Positions 41,398 to 51,504 of a DNA stretch of 64,000 nt are shown piece by piece. Every line of letters starts with the position of its first letter. The first letter of the stretch is position 1. Origin of the DNA: Rhynchopus sp. YZ270_cl-10 (Eukaryota; Euglenozoa; Diplonemea; Diplonemida; Diplonemidae); the NCBI GenBank assembly GCA_964035575.1, contig OZ037851.1, positions 62,001 to 126,000 on the forward strand. The letters are read 5' to 3'. The notes under the pieces were generated by a model, which saw only the letters and a list, made by a program, of their open reading frames with translations, was not told where the DNA came from and ran no database searches. The position numbers were made by a program, and so were the translations under genes.

Positions 41398-42511
41398 GCT
41401 AGGTATGTCGACACCTGCCTGGTGTGGTGTGGTGTGTGGTGTGTGGGGGAGGAGGAGGAGGAGGAGGTGTAGCAGTGTGGGGTAGGGTCCAGTTAAAAGT
41501 TACTGTGTCTTTTATTGTTTTTTGCAGACGAAGCATACACACGACGTTGCAAAGAGAAAATTCAGATACTTGGTGCTCCTGAAAACCCCATTTTGCGTAC
41601 TTGTTGCGTACTTTGTGCACGAAAAAAAATACAGGAATACCCTATATTGCGTACTTGTTGCGTACTTGGTATTTTTTATTTCAGGAGCACCAATACTATT
41701 GTAGAAAACAGTAAGTATTAACGGTGGGGCATGTATACATTGTACTTCCACGTTGCAAAGAAACATTCAAAAAGGGTGGTACACAAGCGTGCGAGGTGGG
41801 GCAAGACTACCTCGGGGGTTTTCTTCTCTTTTCTCTAGAACTACAGTACAGGCGTGACGCTGACTGCAGTCCACCAGAGCTCCGGGTGGGGGTTATTTTG
41901 TAAACGATGGTGTAAAAGACGCCTGAAGACCTTGTCTTGAGGCTTTCACAGGTTTTCATTTGTGGTGCACTGTCGTGTTAGGGAGAACAGTGTTTGCAGC
42001 CACTTTTAGCAACCGCAAACCACCACATCTATGTCTTTTTCGTTGATCGCAGCCATGTAGGTTACTTGCCTGTACGGCGCACGTGTTTGGGTGAAAGGGG
42101 GTTGAGGTATATTTCCCCATCACCACGCTGGGGTCACATGTTTCACATGATATTTCACATAATTTTCCACGTGATGGGATTTACGGGTTCACTGATGGAA
42201 TTTTATCATGTGACCCACCATGTGAAACCCCATCATCCAGGTGGTGCACCCCCGCAAACAATAAAACAATACAGACAATAAGGACAAAATGGAGAGTTTG
42301 TGAATTGGTGGCGAACTGTAATCATATTTAAAAAAAGAAAGAAAGAACACACATAAAACACAGTCGAACAGGTGCCACTTCTAGAGAGACATTTCAATTT
42401 CTTCCAGAAACGGAACAAAAAAACAAAAAACAAAACTTAAAACACAGCGCCGTTCACGCAGCATTACATCAGAACGCGACATGGCAAATTGAACTCACAA
42501 AGCAGCTTTTT
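41398..42511. repeat. Spacer belonging to duplicated block A (41494-43846)
   Basis: From 41494 this matches 46252-46965 apart from a MITE (41571-41692) and a replaced ~230-bp stretch (about 42098-42330). The latter has its own inverted repeat (TGGGGTCACATG / CATGTGAAACCCCA). No gene of its own. A GGAGGAGG microsatellite lies at 41448-41468. Confidence 0.7.
41571..41692. mobile_element. 122-bp MITE with 14-bp perfect TIRs and 5-bp TSD
   Basis: The ends TGGTGCTCCTGAAA / TTTCAGGAGCACCA are perfect inverses. ATACT flanks both sides (41566-41570, 41693-41697). The paralogous block at 46321-46335 has one ATACT and no insert, giving the empty site. The interior has two copies of TTGCGTACTTGTTGCGTACTT. 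No coding capacity. Confidence 0.9.
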
Positions 42512-43957
42512 TCATGCAAAGATCGCCGAAATGAAGCTTGGGTTCTGGTGGCAGTACATGGACCCTTTGTAGGCAAGCCCCGAGAGCCCGAGAATAAGGA
42601 ACCACCCGTTCCAGTCCATGTTGGTGTGGAGCTCGACGTACTTCTCCGTGATGTAGAACGCGGTGAAGACGGTTGCTGTGTTGGCGAGGCCGGGGATGCC
42701 GAACACCCTCCCGACGAATAGGCCGGCGAGGAGGGACGCCACGGTCATGCCTTGCATTTGATTGTAGCGGTGGTAGGTGTAGTACTGAGAGGAGATGATG
42801 AGCATGGCCAGGTAGTACACAATGCCGCCCATCACAAACGACGCACTTCTGAACGGCGCAAACGTTGTCCTCACAACGCCGTGTTTGTGTTTGTGCTTCC
42901 CAAAGATCTCCAGTGCAGCACCCACCACAAGACTGAGCGCACTCACCACAGCAGAACGGTGCAGCGCATCCTCACCATCGAAGCCAATGTAATAGCACAT
43001 CCCATAACAGGCAACAGAGAACCCCACCGCCGCGTACAGGGATATCACACAGAGGTACCCCACCAAGGTGCTGTCTCTGTGCACCGCCAGCGGGAAGAGT
43101 GACAGTGCTACCCAGATGTTGAAGAGCTGCCTCATTGTGTTGTATGGCATGACCTTGTCTGCGAGCCCATGAAGCTGAAAGGAGTACGCAAAGCACGGCC
43201 CCAAAGCGAGAGCAACACCGGAAAGACTAATAAACATCCCAGCCGTGTCGTGCTTCTTGCCAAGCCTCCACCCGTCCACGACAACCCACAGAGCAATAAC
43301 GTAACTTGCAAGCTCAAAGCCGCCGGTGTTGTGCAGCACTATGATGGTTGGTTTGATGATGTGCTCCCAGGTACCGTTAAGAAGAATCATTCTCAGAGGG
43401 GTAAGGATGTGCCACACAACTGGCCCAACGGAGACTGTGATGCCGAGGATCGAGATCAGCCAGACGAAGTTCACAAAAGAGAAGAACCCAAGGGTGCGGG
43501 AGACCACGCCTTGGTTTTGCTCCAGCGTGACGAGCGTGGTGTGCACCTCACGCATTTCATCCACTGTCACAGCACGGCCGACCAGCTTGCTGCACTCTGT
43601 GAGGAGGTCTGCCACTGCTGCTGCGTGCTGGGGTAGCTTCAAGGCGTCTTCGATCTTGCCCCAGAGGGCACCTAGAGCAAAGGAGGAGGACAGCGTTGTG
43701 GGGTGGATGGGGAGCACGTCGAGAAGGCTTTCGGAGAAGCGGCGGAAGAGGTGGGGTGCGTTTGCGAAGAGCTCAGGTCGCCACCAGAGGGTGTGCATGG
43801 CGGCGGTGAAGAGGATGGGGAGCTTGAGCCAGTAGGCAAAGTGCCAGCACGACTGAGACACATCTAGCACCTCCAACACACCGCTAATCAAGAACACCCC
43901 TCCAATAATCAAGAAAAATATACAGCTCGCCACAGCAGGATATCCGTCACTCGTCAT
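42512..43957 (-). CDS. Chimeric many-TM protein: two-TM gene head fused to many-TM body (481 aa)
   Basis: The first ~34 residues (MTSDGYPAVASCIFFLIIGG to SQSCW) align with the start of the two-TM protein (MPSAGCFAVVSCIFLIVGG), with ~14 codons deleted. From HFAYWLKLPILF on it follows the many-TM protein at 46966-48849 from its residue ~180, with stretches of ~150 residues identical. The fusion point is near 43841-43850. It thus lost the ~180-residue N-terminal domain and gained an uncleaved signal-anchor and a new promoter. The reading frame is intact to the shared C-terminus (YCHQNPSFISAIFA). About ten TM segments. Function unknown. Confidence 0.85.
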   Translation of the reverse strand: MTSDGYPAVASCIFFLIIGGVFLISGVLEVLDVSQSCWHFAYWLKLPILFTAAMHTLWWRPELFANAPHLFRRFSESLLDVLPIHPTTLSSSFALGALWGKIEDALKLPQHAAAVADLLTECSKLVGRAVTVDEMREVHTTLVTLEQNQGVVSRTLGFFSFVNFVWLISILGITVSVGPVVWHILTPLRMILLNGTWEHIIKPTIIVLHNTGGFELASYVIALWVVVDGWRLGKKHDTAGMFISLSGVALALGPCFAYSFQLHGLADKVMPYNTMRQLFNIWVALSLFPLAVHRDSTLVGYLCVISLYAAVGFSVACYGMCYYIGFDGEDALHRSAVVSALSLVVGAALEIFGKHKHKHGVVRTTFAPFRSASFVMGGIVYYLAMLIISSQYYTYHRYNQMQGMTVASLLAGLFVGRVFGIPGLANTATVFTAFYITEKYVELHTNMDWNGWFLILGLSGLAYKGSMYCHQNPSFISAIFA

Positions 43958-44115
43958 CTTTTAAAAAAATGTGTTTTGTCAGAAATTGTCTGAAAAATTA
44001 AAGTGAAAGAGTTAGGGTGAGCGGAGACACAAAGACAAAAAAAAGAGTTTCAAGTCTTCTCGGTTTTAAAAAAGCTTTTAAAAATGACGGTCCAATCCCC
44101 GGCCGTCTTTTGGTC
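43958..44115 (-). promoter_or_regulatory. Copied 5' region of the two-TM gene
   Basis: It matches 40322-40490 (see that entry) and directly precedes the chimera's ATG, so the chimera should share the expression pattern of the two-TM gene. Confidence 0.5.
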
Positions 44116-44257
44116 TGCAACCCCAGTGCGAACAAACTCATATTTGTTTTGCGGGTAATAATTGCTGGGGTCGCATTGTCTTCGCATTTTCCGAATGCGG
44201 AAGAACGTTCTTCACATGCCATGTATGCCTAGGGGGTATCAATCCCTACGTTAAAGG

Positions 44258-44305
44258 TGTGCAGGTGCGGCAAGGATCACACCGTCTTCATCTAGCTTGT
44301 GGATC
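44258..44305 (-). pseudogene. Fragment of an AIG1-like gene
   Basis: GGCAAGGATCACACCGT.TTCATCTAGCTTGTGGAT matches codons near the start of AIG1-like A (41290-41337). It lies ~300 bp upstream of the chimera, as AIG1-like A lies upstream of the two-TM gene. It is the stub of a copied AIG1-like gene that was otherwise deleted. Confidence 0.65.
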
Positions 44306-44464
44306 ACACGTGGCAAGATATTCGTGTTGTCCGCTTTATAAATATTGTATAGCCCGGCATACTGTCACGTTGTTGTGATTCTCGCTTTTTTTTGCGAGAA
44401 AAATATTGAATCATCGTCCTTTAAATTTTTTAGACATTTTGCCACAGATAACGAAACACAAGAA

Positions 44465-45301
44465 TCAACCAAACAGCATCCCAGGAAGGTATGTTGCAGC
44501 ACCGTGCGACACCCCAACGAAGCCCATGAGGATCGCAGTCTGGCCGCCAATGAAGCCGGTCCATTTTTTGTAGCACTTACCGAGGGGCTCAAGCACGTCG
44601 TACGGCCATTCACCTGTGAGCGAGTGGTTCACGTGCATGAAGCCCACGTAGGAGACTGCGTACACGAGGAGGAAGCCGACGGTGGCCTGCAGGGAGGGTG
44701 TGGCCTCCATGAGCGCAGTGTTGTTCTTCGTGTACACGACGTCCATGAGCCCCAGCACCGCAGCAGGGATGTGCACCCACAGCATCATCTCGCGGAAGAT
44801 GAACCCACGCGCGGCCCACATCTTGCACCCCTCGATGAACATCGGGTTCCAGTGCACCAGCGCGAAGTACTGCACTGTCACAAAGATACCTAAGCCACTG
44901 GTAATGAAGGACATGACGTTCGCAAGGTCAGGACGGAACACCGAAAACCATTCGTGAACGCACTGCAGTGCCAGGACTTGGTGGGTCAAGAAGAGCCATC
45001 GCCCGAAGACAGACTGTGCCTTGTACATTACGGGCTCTTGCTTGACGGGGGTCGGCGCAGCGAAGATGTGCTGGTACAGAACGAGCGACGCGACTGCAAG
45101 CTTCACGGCACCGGTGACAGGCTCCTGCGGTGCGTTGATGTGCGGGTGTGGGTGTGTCAGGCCTTTCATGTACCCCGCAGCCGCGTAGTAGATCACTGCT
45201 GCACAGGGGATGCCGATCATGTCCTTCACAAGAAGACGCTTGCCGTACGCCTTCTCCTCCTCAGTGTGCCCTGCATCACCACAATACACCCATTTCAGCA
45301 T
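44465..45301 (-). CDS. AIG1/FAR-17a-like multi-TM protein B (278 aa)
   Basis: Start at ATG 45301 (MLKWVYCGDAGHTEEEKAYG), which aligns with paralogue A; an in-frame upstream extension to 45445 is not conserved. Landmarks: GRWLFLTHQVLALQ (Thr106), FALVHWNPMF (His150), WVHIPAAVLGLMDVVYTK, and MHVNHSLTGEWPYDVLEPLG near the C-terminus. About six TM segments. Overall similarity to A is moderate, so this is an older duplicate than the many-TM pair. A 608-bp palindrome sits ~145 bp upstream of the start and may affect its promoter. Confidence 0.78.
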   Translation of the reverse strand: MLKWVYCGDAGHTEEEKAYGKRLLVKDMIGIPCAAVIYYAAAGYMKGLTHPHPHINAPQEPVTGAVKLAVASLVLYQHIFAAPTPVKQEPVMYKAQSVFGRWLFLTHQVLALQCVHEWFSVFRPDLANVMSFITSGLGIFVTVQYFALVHWNPMFIEGCKMWAARGFIFREMMLWVHIPAAVLGLMDVVYTKNNTALMEATPSLQATVGFLLVYAVSYVGFMHVNHSLTGEWPYDVLEPLGKCYKKWTGFIGGQTAILMGFVGVSHGAATYLPGMLFG

Positions 45302-45444
45302 TGTACCTTTTTGTTGCTTCTGTAGGGGTAGGAGAGGGTAAGGGAAAGAGGGTAGTAGAGTTGCAAGCACCACAGTGGTGTTGTGTGCCTCGGTTGAAAG
45401 CATGCCATGTGCTGCTTGTTCCTGACAAAGAAATGCAAACTTCA

Positions 45445-46052
45445 ATATGGGTCGATTTCAAAACCCCCCCCCCCCCCAAAAGTTCTTTTTTGTCTTTTTC
45501 ATGATATAGGCAGTTTTTTTGCAGTCTGAGGTCCGGAACCGCCCCAAAAACGATTTTCTGGGAGGTTTTGGGAGGTTTTGGGGCGAAATGGACCTTTTTT
45601 GACCATTTTTATGGTATTTTTAGGCTGTTTTTGGCCCTTCTTCTTACACAGCCTATTGGGGGTCAAAATAGCTATTTTTGACCAAAAAACATCAAATAAG
45701 CACCAAGAAAAGTGCCAAATGTGCCCAAAACAGGTCGGATTGGGCTCACAGCCCATTTTTGGGATATATTTGGGCCAACGGAGGCCTCCTGGCGTCAAAT
45801 AAATTGTGTTTTTTGGTCAAAAATAGCTATTTTGACCCCCAATAGGCTGTGTAAGAAGAAGGGCCAAAAACAGCCTAAAAATACCATAAAAATGGTCAAA
45901 AAAGGTCCATTTCGCCCCAAAACCTCCCAAAACCTCCCAGAAAATCGTTTTTGGGGCGGTTCCGGACCTCAGACTGCAAAAAAACTGCCTATATCATGAA
46001 AAAGACAAAAAAGAACTTTTGGGGGGGGGGGGGTTTTGAAATCGACCCATAT
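45445..46052. repeat. 608-bp foldback element, ~230-bp arms
   Basis: Arms ATATGGGTCGATTTCAAAAC + C-run + AAAAGTTC and the exact inverse end at 46052. The central ~145 bp (about 45680-45820) is not symmetric. The same translated words occur in both orientations, as expected. Unlike the two longer palindromes, the C/G run lies inside the arms. Confidence 0.85.
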
Positions 46053-46965
46053 GTTATATCATTCAATTACTCTTAACCATTCAATGGTTGGTACATATTT
46101 TTTTTGGGTGTGAAAAACAGAAAAAGGAAAAAGGAAATACAATTGTCAGATGCATAAAAGTCGTGCTCCGCCACCTTAAAAACGCTTTATGAACCCATTG
46201 CATTAACAGCAAAGGTTAAGGCTGCGTAACATCGATACATCTGAGTCAGGTTAAAACTGACTGTGTCCTCTTTATTGTTATTGCAGACGAAGTATACACT
46301 ACGTTGCAAAGAGAAAATTCAGATACTACTGTAGCAAACAGTAAGTATTAAAGGGTGGCCCCACATTGCAAAGAAACATTCAAAAAGGGTGGTACACAAG
46401 CGTGCGAGGTGGGGCAAGACTACCTCGGGGGTTTTCTTCTCTTTCTCTAGAACTACAGTACAGGCGTGACGCTGACTGCAGTCCACCAGAGCTCCGGGTG
46501 GGGGTTATTTTGTAAACGTTGGTGTAAAAGACGCCTGAAGACCTTGTCTTGAGGCTTTCACAGGTTTTCATTTGTGGTGCACTGCCGTGTTAGGGAGAAC
46601 AGTGTTTGCAGCCACTTTTAGCAACCGCAAACCACCACACCCATGTCTTTTTTCGTTGATCGCAGCCATGTAGGTTACTTGCCTGTACGGCGCACGTGTT
46701 TGGGTGAAGGGGGTAAACTAAAGGAAAAGTCGTTAGTGGTGCATACTTAGCGGTTGATTTTCTCACACTGTTACACTTCATGCACAGCAAAAGAAAGAAA
46801 GAATACATAAAACATAGTCGAGCAGGTGCCGCTTCTAGAGAGACCGTTCTTCTAGAATCGGAACAAAAAAGAAAAAGGAAAATAAAACTTATAACACAGC
46901 GCCGTTCACGCAGCACTACATCTACAGAACGCGACATGACAAAATGAACTCACAACGCAGCTTTT
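46053..46965. repeat. Spacer; from 46252 it is duplicated block B (46252-48306)
   Basis: It matches block A at 41494-43846, with the MITE absent. The downstream region and gene body were copied together. No other gene. Confidence 0.7.
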
Positions 46966-48849
46966 TCATGCAAAGATCGCCGAAATGAAGCTTGGGTTCT
47001 GGTGGCAGTACATGGACCCTTTGTAGGCAAGCCCCGAGAGCCCGAGCATGAGGAACCACCCGTTCCAGTCCATGTTGGTGTGGAGCTCGACGTACTTCTC
47101 CGTGATGTAGAACGCGGTGAAGACGGTTGCTGTGTTGGCGAGGCCGGGTATGCCGAACACGTTCCCGACGAACAGGCCGGCGAGGAGAGACGCCACGGTC
47201 ATGCCTTGGAATCGGTAGTAGCGGTTGCTGTCCTGCGGGCGGGTGTAGACCTGACATGAGATGATGAGCATGGCCAGGTAGTACACGATGCCGCCCATCA
47301 CAAACGACGCACTTCTAAACGGCGCAAACGTTGTCCTCGCAACGCCGTTGTGCTGCCCGAAGATCTCCAGTGCAGCACCTCCCACAAGACTGAGCGCACT
47401 CACCACAGCAGAACGGTGCAGCGCATCCTCACTGTTGAAGCCAATGCAATAGCACATCCCATAACAGGCAACAGAGAACCCCACCGCCGCGTACAGGGAT
47501 ATCACACAGAGGTACCCCACCAAGGTGCTGTCTCTGTGCACCGCCAGCGGGAAGAGTGACAGTGCTACCCAGATGTTGAAGAGCTGCATCTTTGTGTCGT
47601 CTTTCATGATCTTCAAACATTCGAGTCCGTGCAGCAGAACGGAGTACGCAAAGCACGGCCCCAAAGCGAGAGCAACACCGGAAAGACTAATAAACATCCC
47701 AGCCGTGTCGTGCTCTGTGCCAAGCCTCCACCCGTCCACGACAACCCACAGCGCAAGAACATAGCTTGCAAGCTCAAATCCGCCAGTGTTGTGCAGCATT
47801 ATGATGGTTGGTTTGATGATGTTCTCCCATGTGAGGGTAAGGAAGCGGACAAAAATCATTCTCAGAGGGGTAAGGATGTGCCACACAACTGGCCCAACGG
47901 AGACTGTGATGCCGAGAATCGAGATCAGCCAGACGAAGTTCACAAAAGAGAAGAACCCAAGGGTGCGGGAGACCACGCCTTGGTTTTGCTCCAGCGTGAC
48001 AAGCGTGGTGTGCACCTCACGCATTTCATCCACTGTCACAGCACGGCCGACCAGCTTGCTGCACTCTGTGAGGAGGTCTGCCACTGCTGCTGCGTGCTGG
48101 GGTAGCTTCAAGGCGTCTTCGATCTTGCCCCAGAGGGCACCTAGAGCAAAGGAGGAGGACAGCGTTGTGGGGTGGATGGGGAGCACGTCGAGAAGGCTTT
48201 CGGAGAAGCGGCGGAAGAGGTGGGGTGCGTTTGCGAAGAGCTCAGGTCGCCACCAGAGGGTGTGCATGGCGGCGGTGAAGAGGATGGGGAGCTTGAGCCA
48301 GTAGGCAAAGCGCCAGGGCGTGGCGCCGTTGCGTCGGCCGCCAACGGAGAGAAGCATCGCGGCGCTGTCGTCGTCTTCGTTGCTGTCAACAGAGAAAGGT
48401 TCCCCCGACTCCAGCGAACTGTTGATCTGCGACGCCTTCAACTTGAACAGCGCAATCGACCCTCCGCCCTCAAACTCCAGCGAGTCTCTCATCTCCATCA
48501 CAAACTCCGGGTCGCCAGCTGCCTCAAGCTTTTTCAGACAATCCTTCAAAGTAGCGTGGCTCACGCCCCCTCCTAGCGTAGCCGAAAACAAAAGTTTGTC
48601 CTTCGCCTTCTTTTGATGCTGTACCCTCCAATTGTACGTCGGCACATTCATCGGGAGGACCAACCCAGACATGCCCTTCACATACGAAGGAAACGCATTC
48701 CACATCTTCTTCCCATGGAAGTCTAAGTACAGCGACAGTGGTGATGAATGCATAGCCGTACCCACCAAAGAGAGCTTGAGGCCATGCCCAGCACGGCCTT
48801 CTGTACTCAGGGTGGTCGTCACACTTGTGATGTGCACATGAGGAGACAT
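46966..48849 (-). CDS. Many-TM membrane protein, full-length copy (627 aa)
   Basis: ATG 48849 (MSPHVHITSVTTTLS) is the first ATG; the frame upstream to 48939 begins with GTG inside a dispersed repeat. Residues 1-~175 form a soluble domain with no recognised fold (LSLVGTAMHSSPLSLYLDFH; a Lys-rich then acidic NEDDDSAAM stretch). From FAYWLKLPILFTAAMHTLWW on there are ~10 hydrophobic segments, including FVNFVWLISILGITVSVGPV, ELASYVLALWVVVDGW and VASLLAGLFVGNVFGIPGLA, then EKYVELH..WNGWFLMLG and a short tail. I do not recognise the family. The body is nearly identical to the chimera at 42-44 kb. Confidence 0.82.
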   Translation of the reverse strand: MSPHVHITSVTTTLSTEGRAGHGLKLSLVGTAMHSSPLSLYLDFHGKKMWNAFPSYVKGMSGLVLPMNVPTYNWRVQHQKKAKDKLLFSATLGGGVSHATLKDCLKKLEAAGDPEFVMEMRDSLEFEGGGSIALFKLKASQINSSLESGEPFSVDSNEDDDSAAMLLSVGGRRNGATPWRFAYWLKLPILFTAAMHTLWWRPELFANAPHLFRRFSESLLDVLPIHPTTLSSSFALGALWGKIEDALKLPQHAAAVADLLTECSKLVGRAVTVDEMREVHTTLVTLEQNQGVVSRTLGFFSFVNFVWLISILGITVSVGPVVWHILTPLRMIFVRFLTLTWENIIKPTIIMLHNTGGFELASYVLALWVVVDGWRLGTEHDTAGMFISLSGVALALGPCFAYSVLLHGLECLKIMKDDTKMQLFNIWVALSLFPLAVHRDSTLVGYLCVISLYAAVGFSVACYGMCYCIGFNSEDALHRSAVVSALSLVGGAALEIFGQHNGVARTTFAPFRSASFVMGGIVYYLAMLIISCQVYTRPQDSNRYYRFQGMTVASLLAGLFVGNVFGIPGLANTATVFTAFYITEKYVELHTNMDWNGWFLMLGLSGLAYKGSMYCHQNPSFISAIFA

Positions 48850-48920
48850 TGGTGTAAAGACAGGGGATGCGTTTCCTGGAATATGATGGTTTAAGGGTGT
48901 GGAGAGAATGGGTAATATCT

Positions 48921-49010
48921 GATAGTCTTCGTGAGACACGCAACAGGCTGTGAGAGCCCTGTGAGACGCTACTGAGAGCTAGTGAAAAATTCTCTCCTCC
49001 GTTCATAGAT
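48921..49010. repeat. Dispersed GTGAGAC repeat, uninterrupted copy
   Basis: CTTCGTGAGACACGCAAC then GTGAGACGCTACTGAGAGCTAG, AATTCTCTCC and CGTTCATAGATCACCC. Same family as 1380-1795 and the tail near 3305-3325. Confidence 0.6.
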
Positions 49011-51461
49011 CACCCAGAGAAGCGAGGCAAAAAGGAGAAAATATATTGGATAGCAAGAAGCGCTTAGTAATAAAGGAGTAGGTTAAACGTGCTATGACAC
49101 GGTGGTCGGGCAGAATATGAAAAAAAAAACTCAAATTGGGGCGACAAAACAGCAGGAGGTTGTGCAAAAATGTGGGGTTTGCGGGGGGCGACCTTTTTTA
49201 TTTGTTTGTTTGTTTGTTTGTCTTTTTTTTTGTTTTCGAATGGTAAATTCGAATGATTGGAGATTGGGGACAATAAGGAGAAGAATAGGGTTGGTACCAA
49301 GATAGCAGGTTGGGTGGCGGTGCGATGAGAACAGGAACGCAAAGGGAAGAGGAGGATGAGGAGGAGAAAACGTATTCTTTTCTTTTAAAATTTTATTTTC
49401 TTTTTTTTCGTGGGTATACTTTATAACATGAATCAGATGGTAACGGCGTCAGATGCCCATCTATTTAGTGGGAGGTGCATTTTCCTCACTTTTTTTCTCT
49501 TTTTCCCCCACTGCTGGCACACTACTTTGGTTTTTAGTAGCATAGGATATAGGATAAGCATTTTCTCCACACTGCACACTACAATCAAACACAACGACCT
49601 GTTGAGAACAGGTTCTGCTGCAATAATAAAACGACGTTTTTGAGACGATGCTAAGCTATTTCTGTACTTAGTCATCATGTAAAAAAAATCGTACCCTGCC
49701 TCAAGGGTAGGATACTGGCGGCAGATAGCCACACGAGACATTTGGGAACTCTTATTATTTGTACTGAGCATTTAAAAAAAACCAACGATGGTATCTGTCT
49801 TTTACGCTTTTTCCATTTGATTCTCCCCCTCTCACCTCTCGCCACTCAGGCAAAGAACCTGAATGGCTGCGGTCAACGAAAAAAAGACATAGTAGTAGAG
49901 TAGTAAAGAACAGAGCCGTTAGTATATTATTTGCTCGGTTTGCTTTTTTTTTTTTTTTTTTTTTTTTTGTTAAAGTTAGGTGATATTGTTTGCTGGTTAA
50001 AAAGCACGCTACTCAGGTACGGCAAACAGGATGTAAACACATAGGGAGTAGCAGTGAATGGGGGGTGGGAAGAGGAAAAGGACAAGACGGCATAGTCACT
50101 TGGTACGAAACCAAGCAACACAACAAATCATAAAATGTGAAAAGGAAAAAAAAAAAGTAACGAAAGTATCCAAAATATTTGTAAAGAGAGAATAAAAGAA
50201 TCTGATATTTCTTAAAAATATAAATAGAAGCAGCTAAATGCACATGGTGGCCACGCCTCAGGGTGGCCACACGTAGTCGTCAATTTTTCGAAAAAAAAAA
50301 TTGAAAAGGGGCAAATCGCAAAAGAAAAAAGTGAAATGAACGGGAGAAATATCAAGCTGCTGTTGTTCTTTACACCGCCAAAGGTATGTTCCGTGGGTAG
50401 TTATGTTTTGATTATCTTGAATTTTTTCTTTGAATAGAAAAAAACGACTTTACGGTCGCCTTCTTAATTTTAAAAAAAAAACCAAAAAAAAATGAAAAAA
50501 AAAATAAATGAAAGCAAAAGCCCACAACATAATTCTCTCAACTTTATATGCAGTGTTAAACGTGCGCTTCTCATCCCATTCATTTATATACCTTTTTTCA
50601 GCTGGCGATATTTTGTTCGCAAAATAAAAAATAAAAAATATTCGTAAGGAAAACATTGATATAAGTTTAGATAGCTATTGGTTAGCGACAAAACAGTAAA
50701 AGCCTCTTGAGAGTCTTGCGTGTCTTTTCTATGTTGGCACAAAGAGGGTCTGCAAGGAAACCATCATACGGTTGAAACGACGGTTCTCGCTAGTAGTATG
50801 GGGTTACGATCAAAAAAAAAAAAATGTGTGAAGCTGATTTACTAATAAGGACACTACGTCCCGAGGATGCAGGCACTGAAGATGCCTCATAAGTAATCGA
50901 CGTTTTTTGTATTTTCAGTTAAAGTTAAAACTCTGACGAGAACAAAACGCAAATATTTTATTTTTTTATTACAAAAAGTGTCACTTGTCGTTCCCTCACC
51001 CCCCTTCTTGTAGTTGTTTGATGCGTTGACGCTTCCACACACACTAAAAATTACCTGTTGGTTGGTGGTGTTGCGGAGCACGGTTGGGTGAGTGAACGAC
51101 GTGACACTTTCCGCTCACAAAGTAGTGTGCGTAAAAAAAAATACTAAAACAACAAAAACTACAAAGGTGGGGTATATCACAAAATAAAATTGAGAACAAA
51201 ATGTTAACAATGTCAATGAAAACGTTTAAAAAAAATGGATAAACATGCTGCAGGACTGGATGACCCAAACAAAGCAAAGAAAAACATTGGAATAATTTAT
51301 AAACATTTAGAACGTTGGAAGGATAACAAATTATATAGAATTATTTCTTTTTTTTTGTTGGTTTTTCTTCTTGACCTACTGTTTGTTCCATTTTTTTTTT
51401 TGAAAACTTGGTTGTTTTAGTGTAGACACCCGAAGATGAACTCCACTATAATTTTTTTTAT

Positions 51462-51504
<43 letters not shown>

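Noticed and set aside
48850-48939. Upstream extension of the many-TM protein
   Set aside because: It would start at GTG within a dispersed repeat; the ATG at 48849 is the first and is placed before conserved-looking sequence.
49640-49680. TTTCTGTACTTAG resembling the 3' part of kinetoplastid/diplonemid spliced-leader exons
   Set aside because: The match is short, no GTATG donor follows, and it is one instance of the recurrent intergenic stem-loop motif.
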